Assembly (NCBI GenBank): GCA_016938235.1
Contig: JAFGVA010000058.1
Location: forward strand, 1 to 64,000
Source: Bacteroidales bacterium
GTDB taxonomy: Bacteria; Bacteroidota; Bacteroidia; Bacteroidales; UBA10428
DNA: 64,000 nt
Reading direction: 5' to 3'
The notes beneath the pieces were generated by a model. It had not been told where the DNA came from. It worked only from the letters and a program-made list of their open reading frames with translations, and searched no databases. Both the position numbers and the translations under genes were made by a program. Shown one piece after another: positions 38,275 through 47,201 of this stretch. Position 1 is the first letter of the stretch, and every line of letters begins with the position of its first letter.

Positions 38275-39441
38275 CTATTTTGAAATCGGAGCTGCAAATG
38301 CTTCTACATCTTTTCCGGTAATTTGTTTATCACAAAGAATGATTAGTCGTTCAACAACGTTTCTGAATTCTCTTATGTTTCCGGTCCAGTTAATATCCTG
38401 CAAAGCCTTTATGGCATCGGGAGTAATTACTTTTTTTGGCTGTCCGTATTCGCCACAGATAAGCTCGTTAAAATGCCCAACAAGCAGAGGGATATCTTCT
38501 TTCCTGTCGTTTAATGCCGGTACGTGAATTAGAATTACACTAAGACGGTGGTACAAGTCTTCACGAAATTTCTTTTCTTCAATTTCGGTTTTCAAATCTT
38601 TATTTGTTGCAGCAAGTATACGCACATCAACATGAATATCTTTATCGCTTCCCACCCGCGAAATTTTATTTTCCTGCAGGGCACGCAAAACCTTTGCCTG
38701 TGCCGCCAGGCTCATATCGCCAATTTCATCAAGGAAAATAGTACCACCCTCAGCCTGCTCAAATTTACCCTTGCGTTGTTTAATGGCCGATGTAAAAGCA
38801 CCCTTTTCATGGCCAAACAATTCACTCTCAATTAATTCAGAAGGTATGGCTGCGCAGTTAACTTCAACAAACGGACCAGAGCTGCGATTGCTTTGGTCGT
38901 GAAGCCAGCGGGCAACGAGTTCTTTTCCGGAACCGTTTCCTCCGGTTATAAGAACACGGGCATCGGTAGGAGCAACTTTGCTGATCATGTCTTTTACCTT
39001 TACTATGGCTCCCGATTCCCCTATAATATCGTATTTCCTGCTTATCTTCTTTTTAAGTCGTTTGGTTTCCTGAACAAGGTCGGTTCGCTCAAGAGCATTC
39101 TTTACAGTAACCAACAGCCTGTTTAAATCAAGTGGTTTAGAAATGAAATCGTAAGCTCCTTTTTTTATTGATTCAACAGCTGTTTCAATATTTCCATGTC
39201 CCGATATCATTACAACAGGAACATCGTTGTTTAATTCAGTTATTTTTTCAAGAACTTCAATACCATCCATTTCCGGCATTTTAATATCACACAAAACCAG
39301 ATCGATTTTATCTTTCTGAAACGATTCTATGCCCAAGGTTCCGTTTTCTGCCAGAAAAACCTTGTGGTCTTCATATTCAAGAATATCTTTTAATGTATTT
39401 CGGATGCTTCGTTCGTCGTCGATTACTAAAATATTAGCCAT
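38275..39441 (-). CDS. sigma-54 activator (NtrC family) lacking a DNA-binding domain
   Basis: A 388-residue protein. Receiver domain with phosphoacceptor Asp52 in LCDIKMPEMDG, then the AAA+ domain: Walker A TGGNGSGKE, the sigma-54 contact loop GAFTSA within ELFGHEKGAFTSA, Walker B GTIFLDEIGD, and the C-terminal NIREFRNVVERL. The protein then ends after about 20 residues (ITGKDVEAFAAPISK) with no Fis-type helix-turn-helix. Only 88 bases separate it from ppk1 and they encode no missing domain. Like H. pylori FlgR (381 residues) it should activate sigma-54 polymerase from solution. It follows ppx/gppA by five bases. No kinase partner is adjacent. Confidence 0.9.
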   Translation of the reverse strand: MANILVIDDERSIRNTLKDILEYEDHKVFLAENGTLGIESFQKDKIDLVLCDIKMPEMDGIEVLEKITELNNDVPVVMISGHGNIETAVESIKKGAYDFISKPLDLNRLLVTVKNALERTDLVQETKRLKKKISRKYDIIGESGAIVKVKDMISKVAPTDARVLITGGNGSGKELVARWLHDQSNRSSGPFVEVNCAAIPSELIESELFGHEKGAFTSAIKQRKGKFEQAEGGTIFLDEIGDMSLAAQAKVLRALQENKISRVGSDKDIHVDVRILAATNKDLKTEIEEKKFREDLYHRLSVILIHVPALNDRKEDIPLLVGHFNELICGEYGQPKKVITPDAIKALQDINWTGNIREFRNVVERLIILCDKQITGKDVEAFAAPISK

Positions 39442-39446
39442 AGTTA

Positions 39447-40388
39447 TTAATTCATTATAAGTTCTGTAACTGCACCTTCTTTCAGTGAATAATTTGACTG
39501 AATCAGGCGCTTAAAATTATGATTATCTAATATAAATTTTACAAATAAACTTGCCAATACGATCATTTCAATGCGCATGGGTTCCAGTCCTTTCATTTGC
39601 ATACGGTCATTAAGCGTGCTTTTTTCCAGCTTTTTGTGGAGCTTACAGAATGCATCTATGTCCATTTCGGTTGAGATTTCCTGCAAAATGCACTCTAAAT
39701 CGCTTACTTCAATTTGCCTGAGCATGGTTAAAAATGTTTCGAAAGAGCCAGAGGCACCAACAAAAATCTCTATCTGGTATTTTTTCAGCTGCTTAAACAG
39801 GTCTTGCAAATTCTCTGCCAAATACGCATTTATTTTACTTATTTCGTCAGCGCTGAGTGGATCCGAAGGAAGAAATTTCTCAATAAGCCGGGCAATTCCC
39901 AGCGGATAACTTTTCTTCCAGTATATTTTTTCCATATCTGCAATGATTAGTTCATTGCTGCCTCCACCAATATCAAGTATTAAAAATTTTTCTTTAGTAA
40001 AATTCAGACTTTGCTTTACACCCAAATAAATTAGTTCAGCTTCCTTTTCACCTGGAATAATTTCGATTTCAAGGGCAGTTTTTTCTTTTATTTCAGAAAG
40101 AAATTTTTTGCCATTATTAGCAGTTCTGAATGCTGAAGTACCAAATGCTTTAATTACATCAGGCTGGTATTCACCAATAATTTTTGAGTAGGTCTCAATA
40201 GCTTCAATACCTCTTTTATAGGCTACAGGAATTATTTCTCCCGAATTTATTTTGCTTTCTCCAAGTTTTACCGGTATTCTTTTGTTTACCAGTATGTCGA
40301 ATGTAGAATCAGAGTTTTTCTCAACAATCAAAAGGTTGAAAGTGTTTGTACCTAAATCTAATATTGCCGCACGTTTCATTCTTTTCAT
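39447..40388 (-). CDS. exopolyphosphatase / guanosine pentaphosphatase family protein
   Basis: About 313 residues from the ATG at 40388 (an in-frame ATG three codons later is also possible). The ASKHA fold is shown by AAILDLGTNTFNLLIV, LILDIGGGSNELII and SKFGTSAFR-like FGTSAFR. Only the N-terminal two domains are present, the short form common in Bacteroidota. It hydrolyses polyphosphate ends or pppGpp; which one cannot be told from sequence, though the convergent ppk1 favours polyphosphate. Co-transcribed with the sigma-54 activator. Confidence 0.85.
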   Translation of the reverse strand: MKRMKRAAILDLGTNTFNLLIVEKNSDSTFDILVNKRIPVKLGESKINSGEIIPVAYKRGIEAIETYSKIIGEYQPDVIKAFGTSAFRTANNGKKFLSEIKEKTALEIEIIPGEKEAELIYLGVKQSLNFTKEKFLILDIGGGSNELIIADMEKIYWKKSYPLGIARLIEKFLPSDPLSADEISKINAYLAENLQDLFKQLKKYQIEIFVGASGSFETFLTMLRQIEVSDLECILQEISTEMDIDAFCKLHKKLEKSTLNDRMQMKGLEPMRIEMIVLASLFVKFILDNHNFKRLIQSNYSLKEGAVTELIMN

Positions 40389-40452
40389 ACGATTTCTGCA
40401 AAATACCAAAAGTACGAAAATCCGTCTCCTGATTTTTGAAAAAAACTACAAA

Positions 40453-40484
40453 TCTGAGTTATTCCGCTAATAAGTCTGAGTTAT
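40453..40484. repeat. direct repeats upstream of ppx/gppA
   Basis: TCTGAGTTAT occurs at 40453-40462 and again at 40475-40484, with start points 22 bases apart, i.e. about two helical turns. It lies between the -7 element and the coding start of ppx/gppA and could be an operator for a dimeric protein. Confidence 0.45.
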
Positions 40485-40505
40485 GCAGAAATAATACGAC
40501 TATGA

Positions 40506-40513
40506 CAAATATA
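40506..40513 (-). promoter_or_regulatory. -7 element of the ppx/gppA-regulator operon
   Basis: The minus strand reads TATATTTG, an exact TAnnTTTG, 118 bases upstream of the ppx/gppA start. The -33 region is poor. The remaining bases up to 40768 hold no other feature that I can recognise. Confidence 0.45.
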
Positions 40514-40768
40514 AAAATTGAAAAGTTTTTTCATTTTGTATGGCTGCGATTTATCATAGCGCAAATGCTAAAATTGTTGTTTTATTTGCGTTTATGAATT
40601 TCCGTTATTTCCATATTTCTACAGCGAAGGCTAATCTGAAAATGCTATTTGTTAGTATAAAAAAGAGAGACTCATTTTAGTAGACTATCCCCCAGTAGTT
40701 ATTTCAATTATTCATTTTAATACTTTACTAAGAATGGAAATGCCTTTTTCAGAGCCTATAAAATAAAA

Positions 40769-40957
40769 ATGACTGAACCACTTTACATGAGTAGTAAAGA
40801 AGAGTGGGAGCAATGGATATCAGAAGCAAAATTCAACATATTTAATTTAAAAATTCAACAGGTATATATCGATCTGCCAACAGACTCCGGAACCGTTGCT
40901 ATGAGCCAGAACCAGTGGGCTGCAATTCTGACCGGGGATGAAAGTTATGCAGGATGA
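40769..40957 (+). CDS. hypothetical small protein, 62 residues
   Basis: Starts MTEPLYMSSKEEWEQWISEAKFNIF and ends TGDESYAG. Acidic, with several Trp residues, no signal peptide or membrane segment. Composition looks protein-like, and the frame is free of overlap with any other gene, but there is no recognisable family and no neighbour context. Could be a real small cytoplasmic protein. Confidence 0.4.
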   Translation: MTEPLYMSSKEEWEQWISEAKFNIFNLKIQQVYIDLPTDSGTVAMSQNQWAAILTGDESYAG

Positions 40958-40982
40958 GTGTATAGCTTCATTTTTAAAAGTT

Positions 40983-43900
40983 TTATGAAAGATGCTTGTT
41001 TAATAACGAAAGGAGCATTTTAGATTTTAATGGTTTACTGATATAATCTATGCACCCGGCATCTAATGCTTTCTGTTTATCTTCGGAAGCTGCATAGGCG
41101 GTTTGTGCAATTATTTTTAAATCTGGTTTTTGCCGTTTTATCTGACGGGTTGCTTCGTAGCCGCTAATATCAGGCAAACGAATATCCATTAGCACTAAAT
41201 CTATTGCATGCGTTGAGGCAATTTGCACCGCTTCGTTGCCGTATTGGGCATATAAAACATCTAAACCCGTTTCGGAGAGTATCTCTTTTATAAATGCTGC
41301 ATTATAGGCATCGTCTTCAACTACAAGTATTGTTTTGTTATGCAAAAAGGTTTCAAAAGTTTTTTCTTCAATAATAATTGGTGCATTCCCCAATGTAGAA
41401 TTAGATTTATGAGGAATCGTGAAATAAAATGTAGAACCTCTGCCCACCTCAGATTCGAGCCAAATACGCCCGCCCAATAACTCGACCAAACCCTTAACAA
41501 TGGACAGTCCCAAACCTGTGCCGCCATATTGTCGATTTGTAGTTTGTTCTACCTGTGCAAAACGATCGAAAATGAATTGTTGTTTTTCGGAAGGTATCCC
41601 AATACCTGTATCGGAGACGTAGAAAATAAGATTGTTATTATCATCGAATTGGCAACCTCCTTCAATCATTCCGGAATTGGTAAATTTAAAAGCATTACCG
41701 ATAAGATTTATGAATATTTGCTTGAGTTTCACTTTATCGGTTAAAATGATTGAGCCATTGGGGTTGCAATATGCCTTTAAATTCAATATTATATGTTGCT
41801 TTTGAAGTTTCAGCTGCTGTTCGGTAAAAAACAACTGCAATTCGGCAAAAAGGGCATTTAAATTGCAATTTTCGATTGTAACAGATAATTGACCTGACTC
41901 TATTTTTGCAATATCCAAAATATCTTCGATAATCACTAAAAGGTCGTTGCAACGTTGGTTTATGATGTTAGAAAATTTTTCGAGTTTGGGTTTGTCATTG
42001 TAATTACGGACAAGTAGTTCTGAAAAGCCCATAATGGCATTCATGGGTGTGCGAATTTCGTGGCTCATGTTTTGAAGGAAGGCAGTTTTGAGCCGGTCGC
42101 TTTCTTCGGCTTTTGCTTTAGCTAAAATGAGTTGCTGTTCTGCGGTTTTTCTTTCCGAAATGTCGTGGTAATTTCCTAAAATACCTTGAATATCGTTATC
42201 ATGAAATAGATTAATTACATTAATTTCTATCCATACATAATGTCCGTCTTTGTGTTTGTAACGCATTTCAGTTAATCCGGAAGCATTTGGCTTAGTTAAA
42301 ATTGTGCCAAAAAATTTCTGACCTTCTACCAGATCGTCAGGGTGAATTATATCCCAAGTGTTTTTACCAATTAATTCTTCAGGTTTCCAGCCGAACAATT
42401 TGCTAATATTGGGGCTTTTATATTGAATTATTTCATTTTGGTCTATAATAACAATTACATCATTAATGTTTGAAACTATTTTATTCTTTATAGCTTCGCT
42501 CCTGCGCATGGCATATTCAGCCTTTTTTAATTCAGTAATATCATACGCCATACCGTAAACACCTACAACATATCCGCTTTTGTTAAAGAGTGGTAACTTT
42601 CGGGTTTGGAGTATAATACGTTGGTTCGTAATTAAGTTGATTGTTTCCTCTTCTACTGTTATTGGTTCTGCTGTTTCAATTACCTTTCTATCATCAGCCA
42701 TGTATTTTTCGGCAAGGTCTGGAGGGAATATATCGTAATCGGTCATTCCTTTTAACTTATTGTATGGTATTTTAGAAAGGTCGCAAAAAGTATGGTTAGC
42801 ACTAACATATTTCAGTTCAATATCTTTTGTAAACGCAAAACCTTCTACTAAATCCAGTGATTGCTTTAATGTAATGGCTTCCTCTGTAATTTCGGCAAGC
42901 TCAAGTTCAAACCGCTTACGTTCGGTAATGTTTCGGGTTATTCCAACCACACTGGTTATTACCTTATCTTTGTCATAAATTGCATTGGCCGAAAACTCAA
43001 TCCACATTTCGGTGCCATTTTTATGGCGGACTGCAACTGATAGCAGGTCTATTTTTTCTTTATTCTCTAATTTTAATTTACCAAAAGCATTATGAACCAT
43101 TTCAATGTGATCGGGATGAACAAACGTGCTCCAATCGAGTGTTTTCCATTCTTGTAAAGAATAACCAAAAAGTTGTTCGGTGGCTGGCGATAAGTATGTA
43201 AAACGAAAATCGGCGTCCATAACCCAAATGCTATCTGTTGTGTTATCGGCTATAATACGATAACGAGCTTCGCTTTCTTCGGCCTTTTCTTTGGCAATAA
43301 TAAGTTCTTTTTCGTATTTGCGTTGTTTTACAATATTCCAAACGCCTTCAACAAATAGTGTAAGTTCGTGTATGTCGGTTTCGTTGTAATCCTGTGGTTT
43401 ATTACCAACAGCAATAAGGGCTACAATTTTGCCTTTGTCGAATATAGGCAAACTCATGTAATTTAGAATCTCAACATGCCCCTGCGGAACACCTCTTTTA
43501 AGAGGATTGTCGGCTTTAAAATCGTTTATCATCAAAGGTTTTCGCTGACGGATAACTTCGCCCCAAATTCCTGTTTTGGCCACTTCAAAATCGATATATT
43601 TGTCTTTTATCTCGCACATTTTCATTGCAGAAGCCGACCATGCGTGAATGGTAACAATGGTTTCCTGCTCGTTGAGAAATCCCAAAAAGCCAATTTTACT
43701 GTTGCATAGTTCAGTTGATTGTTCGAGGGCATAATTAAAAATTTCGTTCGTATCTAATTCTGCCATTTGGCTTAAACCGAGTAATATTTTTAAGCGATGG
43801 TTGTTTTGTTGGATAATAATATCTTGGTTTCTTTTTTCTGTATTGTCGGTAACTACTATAGCAAAGGTGCCTTTCTTAGGCGAATAGGCAATAACATCGA

Positions 43901-44633
43901 AATACTTTTTTAACTCTTGCGAATAGTTTTCGAAATGCAACGATTCACCGGTTTGCGCCACTTTTCCATAGTTTTCAATCCAGATTGGTTCAATATTGGG
44001 CAATACCTCTTTTACTGTTTTTCCAATAGAATCGGTGGCATTTATCCCGGTAAGTTTTTCGAATGCTTTATTGATAAGGACAAACCGACAGTCAACCGGA
44101 TTGTTGTTCGTGTCGTAAATCATTTCGTGCAGCGCGAAGCCCTGCTCCATGTTTTCGAACAATTGACGAAATTGTCTTTCGCTTTGTTCGAGATGTTCGT
44201 TGGCATGTTTAATCGCCGTAATATCGTGATGTGCCCCTAACATTCTAATTGGTTTCCCATTTGCATCACAAATAGCTAAGCCTCTGCATCGTATCCAAAC
44301 CGTAGAGCCATTTTTATGAGTATATCTAACAATTTGGTCGTAAGGATAATTGGGGTTTTCCAAGTGTTTAACAAAATTATCAGTTGCTGTTTTTAAGTCA
44401 TCCTGGTTTATTATAGTTTGCCATGCACTTGATTTATGGGGCATTTCTTCCGGATTATACCCCAAAAGAACCCAAAATTTGTTGTTCATCCATTCGTTCT
44501 CTGGGTTTTCTAAATCCCAATACCAAAGGCCGTCTAATGAAGACTCTTGAATAAAATCAAAAATAGACTCATCAGTTTTAATAAGCGCGTAAAGTTCTTT
44601 CTTTAAATAATTGTCGACTGGGATATTGCTCAT
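40983..44633 (-). CDS. multi-PAS/GAF hybrid sensor histidine kinase
   Basis: A 1216-residue cytoplasmic kinase. Order: PAS (about 15-140, with PAC motif ITAIKHA), PAS (150-270), GAF (285-440; STELCNSKIGFLGFLN), PAS (455-580, PAC ITERKR), PAS (595-705), PAS (710-830, PAC ISERKTAEQ), HisKA with His858 in MSHEIRTPMN, HATPase (VSDTGIGIP, GGTGLGLSIVK) and a receiver with Asp1150 in LVLMDIRLPDISG. It has no membrane helix. Many sensing modules suggest integration of several ligands or redox cues. It is orphan: no response regulator nearby. Confidence 0.88.
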   Translation of the reverse strand: MSNIPVDNYLKKELYALIKTDESIFDFIQESSLDGLWYWDLENPENEWMNNKFWVLLGYNPEEMPHKSSAWQTIINQDDLKTATDNFVKHLENPNYPYDQIVRYTHKNGSTVWIRCRGLAICDANGKPIRMLGAHHDITAIKHANEHLEQSERQFRQLFENMEQGFALHEMIYDTNNNPVDCRFVLINKAFEKLTGINATDSIGKTVKEVLPNIEPIWIENYGKVAQTGESLHFENYSQELKKYFDVIAYSPKKGTFAIVVTDNTEKRNQDIIIQQNNHRLKILLGLSQMAELDTNEIFNYALEQSTELCNSKIGFLGFLNEQETIVTIHAWSASAMKMCEIKDKYIDFEVAKTGIWGEVIRQRKPLMINDFKADNPLKRGVPQGHVEILNYMSLPIFDKGKIVALIAVGNKPQDYNETDIHELTLFVEGVWNIVKQRKYEKELIIAKEKAEESEARYRIIADNTTDSIWVMDADFRFTYLSPATEQLFGYSLQEWKTLDWSTFVHPDHIEMVHNAFGKLKLENKEKIDLLSVAVRHKNGTEMWIEFSANAIYDKDKVITSVVGITRNITERKRFELELAEITEEAITLKQSLDLVEGFAFTKDIELKYVSANHTFCDLSKIPYNKLKGMTDYDIFPPDLAEKYMADDRKVIETAEPITVEEETINLITNQRIILQTRKLPLFNKSGYVVGVYGMAYDITELKKAEYAMRRSEAIKNKIVSNINDVIVIIDQNEIIQYKSPNISKLFGWKPEELIGKNTWDIIHPDDLVEGQKFFGTILTKPNASGLTEMRYKHKDGHYVWIEINVINLFHDNDIQGILGNYHDISERKTAEQQLILAKAKAEESDRLKTAFLQNMSHEIRTPMNAIMGFSELLVRNYNDKPKLEKFSNIINQRCNDLLVIIEDILDIAKIESGQLSVTIENCNLNALFAELQLFFTEQQLKLQKQHIILNLKAYCNPNGSIILTDKVKLKQIFINLIGNAFKFTNSGMIEGGCQFDDNNNLIFYVSDTGIGIPSEKQQFIFDRFAQVEQTTNRQYGGTGLGLSIVKGLVELLGGRIWLESEVGRGSTFYFTIPHKSNSTLGNAPIIIEEKTFETFLHNKTILVVEDDAYNAAFIKEILSETGLDVLYAQYGNEAVQIASTHAIDLVLMDIRLPDISGYEATRQIKRQKPDLKIIAQTAYAASEDKQKALDAGCIDYISKPLKSKMLLSLLNKHLS

Positions 44634-45271
44634 ATTTCAATTTCATAAAATGTTCAATGGAGTAATACTAGTTATTTGAAGTTATTCATTTTTCGTTAGA
44701 CTATTAACTAATTTATTATCAATTTGCAGAAATCTAACCACGAAGCACGAGCGATGGAAGAAAAGCAAGTGTTTAACTTCGTTGAGCTCGTCCTTTGTCC
44801 TCGGGTGGCAGCGAAGCGAGGCATGCAGTAAAGGGGGGCCAAACTGTTGCTTTCGTGCGGCGGGGTATTTGTTTTTATGCTGTAAATTATCACCGGAGCG
44901 TTTTTTCAGGCTTGTTGCTAACTTACCTATGGGGTTATGTCTGGCAGGGATATGAATGCTCTTGCTCAAGGTTTGTTTGAAATTACCAGCTATGAAAGTT
45001 GAGTTTGTTCGGTTGGTTATACCCCGACGAAGCTATACAAACAATCATATGGATGTTGTTGCTGTGGGACTGAAAAATATTTTAAATTGAAGCAGTTTTA
45101 TAAAATCAGGATACAGAATTACCCGCGAAGTCCCTATCATGAGGCATTTCACCGTAGGATTAGGAAAAAATTAAATTACCGAATAAAATATTTATACGCT
45201 GTAATAAATAAAGAAAAAAATCTTTATATTAAAAAAATGTACTATATTTGTATTGAAATAATCTCATTACA
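44634..45271. other. 638-base gene-free region with a compositionally odd block
   Basis: 44740-44990 is clearly richer in G and C than its surroundings and contains short repeated words (CGAAGCACGAGC / GCGAAGCGAGG; ACGAAG...CTTCGT; ACGAGC...GCTCGT). Three short frames exist here on both strands but overlap each other and look like chance frames. 44990-45240 is plain AT-rich sequence leading to the rex promoter. I could not match the block to a known element. Confidence 0.5.
45243..45250 (+). promoter_or_regulatory. -7 element of rex
   Basis: TATATTTG, an exact TAnnTTTG, 21 bases before the rex start codon. No Rex-type operator (TTGTGAA...TTCACAA) is visible, so autoregulation is not supported. 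Confidence 0.5.
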
Positions 45272-45934
45272 ATGAAAACTCAGGAAAAGGACAGCAGAGA
45301 TATTGTACCGGAACCAACGGTTAAAAGGCTTCCTTTATACCTGCATTTTTTAAAAAAAGCGAAAGAGAATGGTGTTTTAACTATTTCGGCTCCAATCATT
45401 GGACAGGAACTTGAACAAGATCCTACACAAGTAGTAAAAGATCTTGCATACACTGGTGTTAAGGGACGTCCAAGGGTAGGGTATAATATCTACGAGCTCA
45501 TTAAAGGAATTGAAGAGTTTCTCGGATTTAACCAGGTTTACGATGCATTTCTGGTTGGTGCCGGAAATCTGGGCTCAGCGCTTATTAATTATCCCGAATT
45601 CAGAAGTTTTGGTTTTAAAATTATAGCCGCATTCGACATAAGCGACGATGTAGTCGGCACACAACGTGGAGATGTTAATGTATTACATTTTAATGTATTT
45701 AAAGAATTGGCTTCTAAACTTAAAGTGAGGATAGGCATTTTAACCACACCGGCAAAAGTGGCCCAGGAAGTTGCTGAACAAATGGCAAAGGCCGGTATAA
45801 GGGCCATCTGGAATTTCACGCCGGTAAAGTTAAAATTACCCGAAGGGGTGATCGTTCAAAATACCTCAATGTACTCAAATGTAGCGGTTTTAGTAATGAA
45901 GCTGAATAATCAATTGAAGAAGAACAAAGATTAG
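45272..45934 (+). CDS. rex: redox-sensing transcriptional repressor Rex
   Basis: A 220-residue repressor that binds DNA when NADH is low and lets go when NADH rises. The N-terminal winged helix (PEPTVKRLPLYLHFLKKA, GQELEQDPTQVVKDLAYTG with GRPRVGYNI wing) is followed by a Rossmann domain with GAGNLGSAL from residue 96. Length and motifs match the family. It typically controls fermentation and respiration genes. The 66-residue frame downstream may be co-transcribed. Confidence 0.94.
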   Translation: MKTQEKDSRDIVPEPTVKRLPLYLHFLKKAKENGVLTISAPIIGQELEQDPTQVVKDLAYTGVKGRPRVGYNIYELIKGIEEFLGFNQVYDAFLVGAGNLGSALINYPEFRSFGFKIIAAFDISDDVVGTQRGDVNVLHFNVFKELASKLKVRIGILTTPAKVAQEVAEQMAKAGIRAIWNFTPVKLKLPEGVIVQNTSMYSNVAVLVMKLNNQLKKNKD

Positions 45935-45958
45935 TAATCAAAATAAATTGTTAGTGCT

Positions 45959-46159
45959 ATGAAAAAAATAATTAAACTTTTGGTTTTTGTTTGCGAAAAA
46001 ATAAAGAAAAATTTCTTTAAAAAAGCAGATGATAATAGAATCAGTGCATTTGCTGCTGAATTAAACAGTGGAGAAGCTAATACACAAATCAGCGAAGCTG
46101 AATACAACGACGAGTTTCATAAGTATTACGATGGTGTGACCAGGTGGCAGACTGTGTAA
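45959..46159 (+). CDS. hypothetical small protein, 66 residues
   Basis: Starts MKKIIKLLVFVCEKIKKNFFKK, a basic amphipathic or weakly hydrophobic segment, then an acidic tail ending WQTV. It begins 24 bases after rex and may be co-transcribed. No family recognised. Confidence 0.45.
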   Translation: MKKIIKLLVFVCEKIKKNFFKKADDNRISAFAAELNSGEANTQISEAEYNDEFHKYYDGVTRWQTV

Positions 46160-46242
46160 TAGGGGGTTAGGATGTGACTCGATTAAATCCTTTTAAAGCA
46201 AGCTTTTTGTTCATTATCTTATTAGTTTAAACAATAGATTCA

Positions 46243-46746
46243 ATGAAACAAAATTTAAATATTGCTTGACTTTGCCTGACTGGCTTATTCCTGGCACATG
46301 AAGAACAGGATAATATACCAGATGTTGATCCTGAACCCCTGTATTTTGGTCTTTGTTTAGGTGGTTTGTATCCTCCAGATTCACAAGAAATGATTTTTAA
46401 GTCAAACTTAGATTATCTGGCCCTGGGCGATTCATACAAGACCCTGGCTCTGAGCAGTATAAAATGCGTCACTGCCAAGCTTACGGAAATAGATTTTGAC
46501 ACCTCTTCACTGATTGGCAAATACAGTGAGGGTGGTAGTTGCGATGTAACAAGAAATTATAATCTTGAAATTGATTCAGATACAAAAGACTATCGTTATA
46601 CCATCTCAAAAGTGTATGATGGTTCGTGTAATATGTTATTCTTTTCGATGAATTGGGCTTTGGTACCTGCAATACCCGATGATTATATGCTTGAGTTCGT
46701 TGTGAACAACGGAATGTGGTTGGTTTATAGCAATAATTTAAAATAG
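46243..46746 (+). pseudogene. broken lipoprotein-like gene with in-frame TGA in the signal peptide
   Basis: One reading frame runs from ATG 46243 to TAG at 46744-46746, interrupted only by TGA at 46267-46269 (codon 9). Translation reads MKQNLNIA, stop, then LCLTGLFLAHEEQDNIPDVDPEP and about 140 residues of normal-looking protein (four Cys, a possible beta-rich domain). The sequence FLAHEEQ is one residue away from a lipobox of the type LACEEQ. So both the signal peptide and the lipidation site look damaged. The open remainder (TTG at 46366 onward) would lack an export signal. Confidence 0.6.
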
Positions 46747-46839
46747 CCAGAACCTTATTAACATCATTTTCGTGCGTTGAACGATACCCTAAAATATCCA
46801 TACCCAGGATTTTACATGGTAGCTATGCAAAGGCAGGAG

Positions 46840-46880
46840 ATCTCAGATATTTTTTCCGCTTACGTCGAAAATTCTGAGAT
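46840..46880. repeat. inverted repeat, possible intergenic palindromic element
   Basis: ATCTCAGA (46840-46847) pairs with TCTGAGAT (46873-46880), and after one bulged base ATTTT/AAAAT extends the stem. It stands alone between the broken gene and the cold-shock gene; no T-run follows on the plus strand. Confidence 0.5.
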
Positions 46881-46923
46881 GACGATGGATTAAGATATGA
46901 TATGTACTATGGATTTTTGGAAT

Positions 46924-46970
46924 TAAAAAAAAGGCTGATTTATAAACCAATAATGATTTACAATCAGCCC
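46924..46970 (-). terminator. terminator of the RRM-csp operon
   Basis: On the minus strand GGCTGATT (46969-46962) pairs with AATCAGCC (46940-46933), extended by weak AT pairs, and is followed by eight T (complement of 46925-46932). It is 22 bases past the csp stop codon. Confidence 0.8.
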
Positions 46971-46991
46971 CTTAGAATAGTTTCTTTTGTA

Positions 46992-47192
46992 TTATTCTAC
47001 TACAGAAACATTTGAAGCGATAGGGCCTCTTTGACCATCACTTACTTCAAATTCTACAGTATCGCCATCATTAAGTCCACCAAATTTATTGGCTAATCCT
47101 GAACGATGTACAAAAATATCCTTGCCGGCTTCGGTTTCAATAAATCCGAAACCTTTAACTGCATCATACCATTTAACTTTTCCTTTTTCCAT
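46992..47192 (-). CDS. cold-shock domain protein (CspA family)
   Basis: A 66-residue single-domain nucleic-acid chaperone. RNP1 KGFGFI (13-18) and RNP2 DIFVH (25-29) are intact, with GDTVEFEVSDGQRGPIA near the C-terminus. It melts RNA structure in the cold and acts in the cytoplasm. It follows the RRM gene by nine bases; the pair is transcribed from one long leader. Confidence 0.93.
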   Translation of the reverse strand: MEKGKVKWYDAVKGFGFIETEAGKDIFVHRSGLANKFGGLNDGDTVEFEVSDGQRGPIASNVSVVE

Positions 47193-47201
47193 GACAATAA
47201 A

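Noticed and set aside
44682-44969. Overlapping frames on both strands in the GC-rich block
   Set aside because: Several frames overlap in different phases, none shows a protein family or a start context.
45087-45275. 62-codon plus-strand frame ahead of rex
   Set aside because: It covers the rex promoter and start, has no start context, and a composition of Lys, Tyr and Ile typical of AT-rich non-coding DNA.
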